10,130 nucleotides of DNA from assembly GCA_026770585.1 (NCBI GenBank), contig MU646796.1:309877-320006 (forward strand), given 5' to 3'. Of this stretch, positions 1-8,267 are shown one piece after another. Position 1 is the first letter of the stretch, and each line of letters starts with the position of its first letter. The stretch is from Baffinella frigidus. Taxonomy: Eukaryota > Cryptophyceae > Cryptomonadales > Baffinellaceae. The position numbers were made by a program, and so were the translations under genes. The notes beneath the pieces are model-generated. The model did no database searches and was not told the origin of the DNA. It saw only the letters and a program-made list of their open reading frames with translations.

Positions 1-72
1 CCCCCCCGCCCCCGCCCCCGGCATCCACGCTACCCGGAGGACCCTCGACGCTTCCAGGAGGACCCTCGTTAG

Positions 73-116
73 ACAACGCCGCGCCGCTGTTCCCGGAGGC
101 GCGCGTGGAAGTCGAG
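73..116 (+). CDS. Possible exon 1
   Basis: After a TTAG acceptor the frame reads (D)NAAPLFPEARVEVE and stops at a GTGGCT donor. The next bases are already CCCGAAA-type repeat, as at other intron starts here. It ends in phase 0, which fits exon 2. It is short, has no intact copy nearby, and could be chance. Confidence 0.3.
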
Positions 117-3100
117 GTGGCTCCCGAAACCCGGAACACGGAACACGGAACACGGAATAGGGAGCACGGAACACGGAACACGGGACACGGGACACGGGAC
201 ACGGGACACGGGACACGGGACACGGAACCTGAAATCCGGACCCGAAACCCGAAACCCGAATGAATTAATGGGGGTGGGCGGCTGGCGATGGAGGGGCCGG
301 AACCCGAACACCAGGGAGAGGAGGGGGGCCTGAAATTCGACCTGAGAGAGCTGCCCTTTGCTGCCCTGTACTGCCGAACCGCGTTTCTCGACCCCAGAAT
401 CGCGTGTCCCGACCTCGAACCCCAGATGAGTGAATAGGGGTGGGCGGCTGCCGAAGGAGGGGCCGGAACCCGAAACTTAGGGGGGGGGGAGAACTTGAAA
501 TTCGGAACGCTACACGCTGAACGCTAAACCCTAACAAACGACCTTAGAGTTTAGCGTTCAGCGTTTCGCGCTCCGAATTTCAGGGGGGTTCAGATGATTT
601 TGTGTTTGGCCTTTTGACCGGGTTTTCGGTCGAATCGACCAGGGGGGGGCGGCGCTCCTGGAGGAGCAAAACAGCAGGGTCGGGGTCGGTTGAGCCCATT
701 AAGGACCTCACGCCTGGGCACCTTTGCCCCTCGAAAAGAGATTTCAGTGGAGTCACGTCCGTAAGCCCCTCTAAAAGAGATTTCAGTGAAGTCACGTCCG
801 CAAGGAGCTCACGTGTGGGCTCCTTTTCTGGGCTGGAAAGGTGCTCACGCGTGAGCTCTTTTTCTGGGCTAGAAAGGTGCTCACGCGTGAAGACTTGTGG
901 CGTTGCAGGGGTGGGCGGCTGGCGAGGGTGGGGCGGCGCTCCTCGAGGAGCAAAACAGCTGGGTCGGGGATGCTGGGGGCGAGGGGGTGGGGGAGGAGGA
1001 GGTAAGCCCTAACGTCTAAGCCCTAAACCCTAAACCCTAAACCCTAAATCCTAAACCCTAAACCCTAAACCCTAAACCCTAAACCCTAAACCTAAAACCT
1101 AAAACCTAAAACCTAAACTCTAAACCCTAAACCCTTATCCCTAATCCCTAAACCCCAACCCCTAAACCCCAAACCCTGGACACCAAACCCTAAACCCTAA
1201 ACCCTAAACCCCAAACCCTAAACCCTAAACCCTTAACCCTGAACCCTGAACCCTAAACGAGCAGGGGCAGGAGGAGGTGGGGGTGGGGGGGGGGGGGGGG
1301 TGCAAGGGCGAATGGGGGAGCTTGCGAAGCTGGAGAAACTGGTCCCTAAACCTTGACCCCTAAAACCCAAACTCTCAACCCTCAAACGTCAACCCTCAAC
1401 CCTCAAACTTCAACCCTCAACCCTCAAACCTCAACCCCCAACCCCCAACCCTACACCCTAAACCCTAAACCCTAAACCCTAAGCCATAGTACCATTTCCT
1501 CGTCTGCCTCCATCCTGAAGGATGCACGAACCCGAAGGCCTTACCCCAAGGCCTGAACCCAGCTGGAGGAGGCGCGATCGGAGCATCGAGACATCAACGA
1601 CCTTTCCGACCAGCTGGCCGACTCGCTGGTGACACCCGAACCTAGTCCCGTTACCTAATAGATTCTATCTCAGATTTGGCTGGGCGTTTGAGCCGTTTCG
1701 TACTTGTAGGGCTTGAAATACGCAGCTTGTTTCCAATAAGACATCAACTTGATGCTCTCGGACCAGCTGGTCGGCACCCTGGCCCCGCCCTGAACCCTAA
1801 ACCGTAAACCCTAAACCCTGTCCCGCCCGGTAAGAATAGTACTCTACGCGGGAGGGTCAAAGGTCTCACCCGGCCAACCGCGATCCAATCTGGCTGTCCA
1901 TCTAAAGCCAAAGTCAGTTAGCTTCCCTCAGAAATGACCCTTTCTCTCCAAAAGTGGATGGTCCGCAGTACAAATAATAGAAAGACCCTGCGGCCAGCTC
2001 TTCGGCACGCTAGTCTGGGCCCGCCTCGGGATAGATAGGCCCGTCTCGGGATAGATAGGCCCGCCTCTGGATAGATAGGCCCGCCTCGCCTATCGGCTGT
2101 AACAGTGTCGGAGTTCCCCTACCCGCACATGTGGCGATGTCTTCGTTGCCTCATGAGACCTTTCCCTGGGGCTGCTCGACCACTTTTGAGAGAGCATGTC
2201 CACTTTACAGGGGCAGACGCTCCCGTTCTGGGCGGTCCGTGGGGCCCTCCACAGACCCCCAAAACCATAAACCGTACACTGTCAACCCCAATCATCAAAC
2301 CCCAACCCCCAACCTCTCAATCTCAGGGGCAGACTGTCTGTCGGCTGGGAAAGAGGCACGCGCGCAAGCAGCTCGCGGCTTTTTGGCTTGGCGTTGGAGC
2401 CATTTCATTTCGTACAACTCCAAACCCTCAAGATGAAGCCCTGAATCTCAGGGGCAGACTCAGCCGTTTGGGGAGGTACACGCTCGGGAACAGCTGTCTG
2501 CGCTCAAGAAACGCAAGCTGCAACTGAAGGACCGCGTCCAGGTTTCCGAACCCTAAACCCTAAACCCTAAACCCTAAACCCTACCCTAAACCCTAAATTC
2601 TAAACCCTAAACCCTAACGCCTAAACCTTAAACCGGGCTCCTCAACCTCATCGACACGGTCTCGCTCGCTCTCTCTCTCTCGCATGATGGAATCAACAAC
2701 GGGTCTCTCTCACGGGACGGCAGGCTCTGGAGCGGCAGATCGCGGACGCGGAGGAGGAGGAGCAATCCTCAACCCTAGAATCCCAACCCCACCCCGAAAC
2801 ACTCTTAAGCCCCAACCCCAAACCTGTGGCAGGTTCGTGAGGGGCAGATCGGTGACGCGGAGGAGGAGCAATCCTACACCCTAGACTCCTAACCCCGAAC
2901 CCCGAACCCGTGGCAGGTTCTGGAGCGGCAAATCGCGGACGCCGAGGACGAGCTTCGGGACGAGGCCGAAGATGAGGAGGAGGAGGAGTGGGATGGGGAG
3001 GCGCAGGCTCTGGGGGAGATGATGGACATGCTTGAGGCCAAGGGCCTCCGGCCTGAGGGCGTGCCCCCCCACAAGGTCTCCCAACCCCTCAATAAAAAAG

Positions 3101-5396
3101 GTCTCCCGACCACATGGTCTCCCAACCCCTCGACCCTCAATAACAAACGTGCAGGGTTTCAGGTGTCTGGTTTCGGGTGTAGGGTGAAGGGCTTAGGGCG
3201 TAGCAGTCTAGGGGGGTCTAGGGCGTTGGAGTCTAGGGTTTCGGTGCAGGGCGTAGGGAGTGTAGGGTGTAGGAATGGGACGTTGCCCCCACACAAGATC
3301 CGGAAAACCGAAACCCTTGACACGGCCATCATGTTTGCCCCGCGAGAGGAGACTTCCCCAAACCCGAAACCCGAAACCCGAACCTCCCAAGCCCGAAGCC
3401 CGAAGCCCGAAACCCGAAACCCCTGGGTGGGTGGCTGAAGTCTGAACCCGGAATGGTAACCCCTGAGGCGGGTGGCAGGACTCGTACTTCCTGGCGCTGA
3501 TGCTCTCGCTCCAACGCGCGGGCCTCCGCCCTCTCGGGTACACCTTCGTACCTCAAACCCTCTACATCCGAAACAACAGACCTGGATCCTGAAATGGGCC
3601 TCCGTCCTCTCCCTACAGGTGGCCTACTGTAGAGTCGTAGGTCTTATCGCTTAGGAGTTGTTCAAAATCCATTCGAAGTCCGCTGTACGACCGCCGCGAG
3701 CAGACACGACTTCGAAGTCGACTTCTGCATCAGCTGCTTTGCACTAACCAAACCGTAAACCTGAACCCCCAACCACACAGTGGACTACGGACCTTTCATC
3801 AAAAGTTATCTTACCTTGTGGGCAGTTGACTTTAAGGATGTTCTAATGCAAATTTGGTCGCGTTACCGCCAAATGTAGGGGTTCTGAAACCCTCGTAGCA
3901 CACCGTGTGGTTACACCAACCAAAGCGTAACCCTGAACCCCTAAGTACCTCTCATCTTGGGTACGCCTCCCGCTCCCACAGCATCAGTGTCTTCACTAAC
4001 TTCTGAAAACCCACAGCCCCCGGGGGGGCGAAATCCGTCTCAAAACGGCTCCAATTCCCAGCCACATTTGAATCAAATTACGCTTTAAAATAATTTATCT
4101 TTTTTTGTTACCAAAACTTCCTTTAAACCCCGAATTTTTTTTCAACGATTAGATGGACAGGGTGAGCCAAGGCTTCGCAGTAGAATGCGTCAGTGGCTTT
4201 ACAACAACCCTTAACCCCCCCCCCGCGCATTTGCAGGTACGACTTTCGGGAGGCAGCGGTGATGGGCGCGGAGAGGCAGTTCCCCCTCGCGGCAAAGCGC
4301 GCGCGGGTGACCCCCCAAAACCGAAACCCTATACCCCAAACCCCAACCCCCAACCCCCAAACCCCAAACCATAAACACTACACCCCAAACCCCAAACCCC
4401 AAACCCCAAACCCCAAACCCCAAACCCTAAACCCGAAACGCGAAACGCGAACGTAGGCGGACGTGCTGCACCTGCTGGCGGCGCAAGCGCACCGCCTCAA
4501 CAAAATCGGCGGCTGGCAGCTGTCCAGGTTGCGAGCCCCTCCCACCTCAGTACACTAATCCCCCCGTTCCCTGGTACTAATCCTCCCCGGTCTCGTCCCG
4601 GGCCTGGTACAAACCATGCGGTTAGTCGACTGTGCTGCACCTGCTGGCGGCGAAAGCGCACCGCCTCCACAAAATCGGCGGCTGGCAGGTGTCCAGGTCC
4701 AACCCCCAAACCCTGAACCCTACACCCTCATCCCTAAACTCTAATCCCTGAACCCTAATTTACAAAACCTAATCCTCTCTCCAGGTTGCAAACTTCAGTA
4801 GACTGTTGAACCCCAATCCCTAGACCCCAATCCCTCGACCCTTAACTCTAAACCCTAAACCCTAAACCCTGAACCTTAAACCCTAAACCCCAATCCCTCA
4901 ACCCTCAATCCTAAACCTTAAACTCGAACCCCTCAACCCTAAACCCTAAACCCTAAACCCTAAACCCTAAACCCTAATAAACCCCAAACCCCAACCAATA
5001 AACCAGAGCAGAATTCGCGCGTTCAAATCCTGAACCTAAACCCCTCTCTTCCCTGTTCCTTCAGGGCGGAGTTTGCGCGGTACTTCTCGCAAGCGTGGTG
5101 TGCGTTCCCGGCACCTAAGCCCCTAACCTCTAAACCCCACACCTCAGACACTCAACGCTAAACCACGGCGGGATGCGCGCGCTCGTCAAACAATGAACTC
5201 TAAACATGTTATGGTGTACCTCCCAACACAGGGCGGAGTTTGCGCGGTACTTCTCGCAAGCTTGGTGGGCGGTCCCGGCGGCGGTCAACGACCTTCTCAT
5301 GGCGTCTGCGCACCTCTACTCGGTACTGACAGAGAGAGCGAGAGAGAGCGAGAGAGAGAAGGAGAGCGAGAGAGAGAGAGCGCGCGCGCGCGCGCG

Positions 5397-5446
<50 letters not shown>

Positions 5447-8217
5447 AGAGGAGACCAGGGGGTAATTCACCTACTCGGTACGAGGCACCCTCCCACGCGG
5501 TGGGCTTCGAAGGCAATTTCGACCAGAACTCTGGTGGAAATGTCGGTCAGTAAGACCTCCTCATCTCGTCTGCCCACCTCTACTCGGTACTAGCCACCCC
5601 CATGTGGCTAGCATTACATTCCACCAACCCTCACCTTTGGACCAAATCATCGAGTTTAGACTTGAGATTTACCCTTGCAGGCACCCCGGATCCGGGGTCT
5701 CTGCAAGGGTAAATCAAGCGTAAATATAAAAGCTAAAATCGACGATTTGGTCGAATCGTGAGGGTTGGTGGTTGGCATGGGTGCTAATGTAATTCAGGAA
5801 ACGGCACGGGCCCGGCCTACATTCACGCCGTGTGGGCGACTGTGGCGCCTTCCTGTTTCGACTGTTGGATCGCGGCGTCAACTTTTGGAACGTGTCAACT
5901 TATACCTCGTGTGCGTGGACAGGTGCGGATCGCCGCACTGACCATATCGCTTCCTGAATTGCCCTGTGGTTCCTGACCACGCAGCGGACTGGGAAGGGAT
6001 TTTTGAATAAGCTCTAGGCGATAAGACCTAGGACCCTACGGTAGGCAACCCGTAGGGGCATAGGGGGGTTCCTACGGATAAGGTAATGGGAAATCGGGCT
6101 CTCAGCGCCCGAAAATCCCTTCGTAGCCCGCTGTGTGGATTGCCCTGTGGTCGAAGCAAACGAAAACTCGACGTTGACTTTACGCACGTGTCAACTTATG
6201 CATACCTCTGGTGCGTGGGTGGGGGTCATGATTTCCTGCAGGAAATCATGGTACGAACGACACCCGGTGTCAACTTTAGGCACAGGTCAACTTACCTGCC
6301 ACGTCTCTTTTTCAGGTGAGGATCGTCGCGCTGACGATCTCCGAGGAGGGGCTGAGCGTGGACACTTACGACCCCCCCGCGGGCGCGCCCCGCGCGACCA
6401 TCCACCTCTGCAGGCGCGCCCCCGCTACTTAATACGTTGACGTATAAAATCATATAACTGAGTGGATACGTTTTGGTTGTACCAGGAAAGGAATGAACAA
6501 CACATGTAAGTTGAGTATAACTAAATGTATACAGAGTATAACTACATGTAGGAGGGGTTGAGCGTCGACGCTTCCGACCCCCCCGCTGGCGCGCCGCGGG
6601 CGACCATCCACCTCTGTAGGTTGGTCCAGCTACTTAATTAAAACGCATCCCTACGGAGAACATCAGGGGGGGGGTTGCACCAGGGCAAACCGAAAAAACA
6701 GTAGATGTACCCCAGGAATACGTTTCGGTTGTACCAGGAACGGCATGCACCATAGATGTATAGAAGAGTATGCCTTACACTTGTCAGGCTCTGCACGTGA
6801 TCTCATCCGCGCCCCTCGAAACCTCCTTCGGGGGGGGCGAATTGATGAGGACACGAAATCCAAGTGGGACAGAGCTGGATATCCACCTCTGCAACCGCGG
6901 GTTCGAACGTGATCTCGTCCGCGCCCCTCAACCTCATCTCGGAGGATAACTGAATCAGTTCCTTTTCAATAGGAGGTTGAATAGGAGAAATTAGTTAGGG
7001 CATGGTAAACTTAATTGGGCGTCCCAATTAAACGAGAACCGCTAATTAGGGAACTGATTCAGTTATCTTTCGAGATGAAACCCCTCCGCGTCCCCAAGGA
7101 ACACGTATTTTGTACCAGGATATGACTCAAAAATACATGTATGTAGAGTATAACTACATGTAGCCACCTCTATAAAGAGAAAAACTCACGTGTAGAACGC
7201 GCGGCAGGCGAGGCGCGCACGTGATCTCATCCGCACCCCTCAACCCCTCCGCGTCTGCCACCGTCTTCGCGCCACCGTCAGAGGTCGATCTCGCGTCACT
7301 CGCGTCGCGCGTCGTCGAGGAGGAGTGGCGGTACCCCCCCCCATCCCCCCTCCCTCTCTATCCCTCTCTCTCTCCCCCTCCCTCCCCCTCTCTCTCCCTC
7401 CCTCTCTCTCTCTCCCTCCCTCCCTCCCTCCCTCCCTCTCTCCCTCCCTCTCTCTCTCTCACTCTATCTCTCTCTCGCGCGCGCGTTGGAAGCGGAGTGG
7501 CATATATCACGAAACTAGGCGTGCATATATCACGAAACCGGAATCCCGAAACAGGGCGCGACCCCCGTCGTTGACGTCCGAGACCCGACACCCGAACCCC
7601 CCAAACGAGGCCTTTTCGACTTTTTGACTTCCCGATCTCCCGACCCAAGCCAGAAACATCCACGCGAACCCGAAATCTACAATGCCCCTAAACCCGAAAC
7701 CGAAATCCCGAAAACAGGGCGCTACCGCGCCGGGTGGGGCGAAACCCAAAATCCGAAGACCGAAGCTCGAAACCCGAAACCCGAAACCCGGAAACCCTAA
7801 TCCCCGGAACCCGAAACACTGAACCTCTCAAGCCGACGCCCTACACCCTGTTACATCGTGGCCATGTTGGTTTTGATCCGTAATAAACGCACTCTCCCTC
7901 TCTAACAGGCTTGTACCACACAGCGGACCTCGAAGGGATCTCGAATAACCCTTACGCGATAAGACCTACGACCCTACGGTAGGCAATCCGTAGGGATATA
8001 CGGGGGGTTGCTACGGATAAGGTAACAGAAACTCGGGGATTTCCTGCCCGAAAATCCCTTCGTAGCCCGCTGTGTGGCTAGACGTGACAATAACCCGACA
8101 TCCGAATACAGGGCGCTCCCCCCGCCGCGCGTGGCGCCGCTCACGACGGAGGTTGAGAAACGGGCGCGGCGCAATGAGGCTGTCGAGGAGGTGTGCCCCC
8201 TCTCGAGAGAGTGAGCC

Positions 8218-8267
<50 letters not shown>

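Larger units (their letters stand above)
6414..7207 (+). repeat. Serial intron-exon duplications between exons 11 and 12
   Basis: The motif TTGTACCAGGA occurs at about 6477-6487, 6729-6739 and 7109-7119, each followed by an ACATGTA or AGATGTA / AGTATAACTACATGTAG-like block (about 6522-6551, 6752-6775 and 7134-7162). Copies of exon 11 (6552) and exon 12 (6787, 6870) fall between. The interval is best read as about three decayed copies of one intron-plus-exon unit. Confidence 0.6.

Noticed and set aside
602-1012. 136-codon plus-strand open frame
   Set aside because: Its length comes from the 39-bp and 36-bp tandem repeats (periods divisible by three), and its end runs through exon 2 in a different frame from the duplicated coding copy.
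2021-2089. CRISPR array
   Set aside because: The 20-bp units are contiguous with no unique spacers, in a eukaryotic context.
5193-5553. Arg/Glu/Ser-rich open frames over the GA/CG microsatellite
   Set aside because: They are translations of simple repeat. Only the 5232-5322 part is supported as coding, by splice sites and a duplicate.
6893-6902. tRNA gene (B-box-like GGGTTCGAAC; also GGTTCGAACC at 9172-9181)
   Set aside because: No T-stem pairing, anticodon arm or acceptor stem could be built around either site on either strand.
8191-8212. Alternative exon 13 end at donor GTGAGC (8210)
   Set aside because: The donor is a better match to consensus but leaves a phase that exon 14 cannot accept; the GTGTGC donor at 8191 fits and is shared by the copy.
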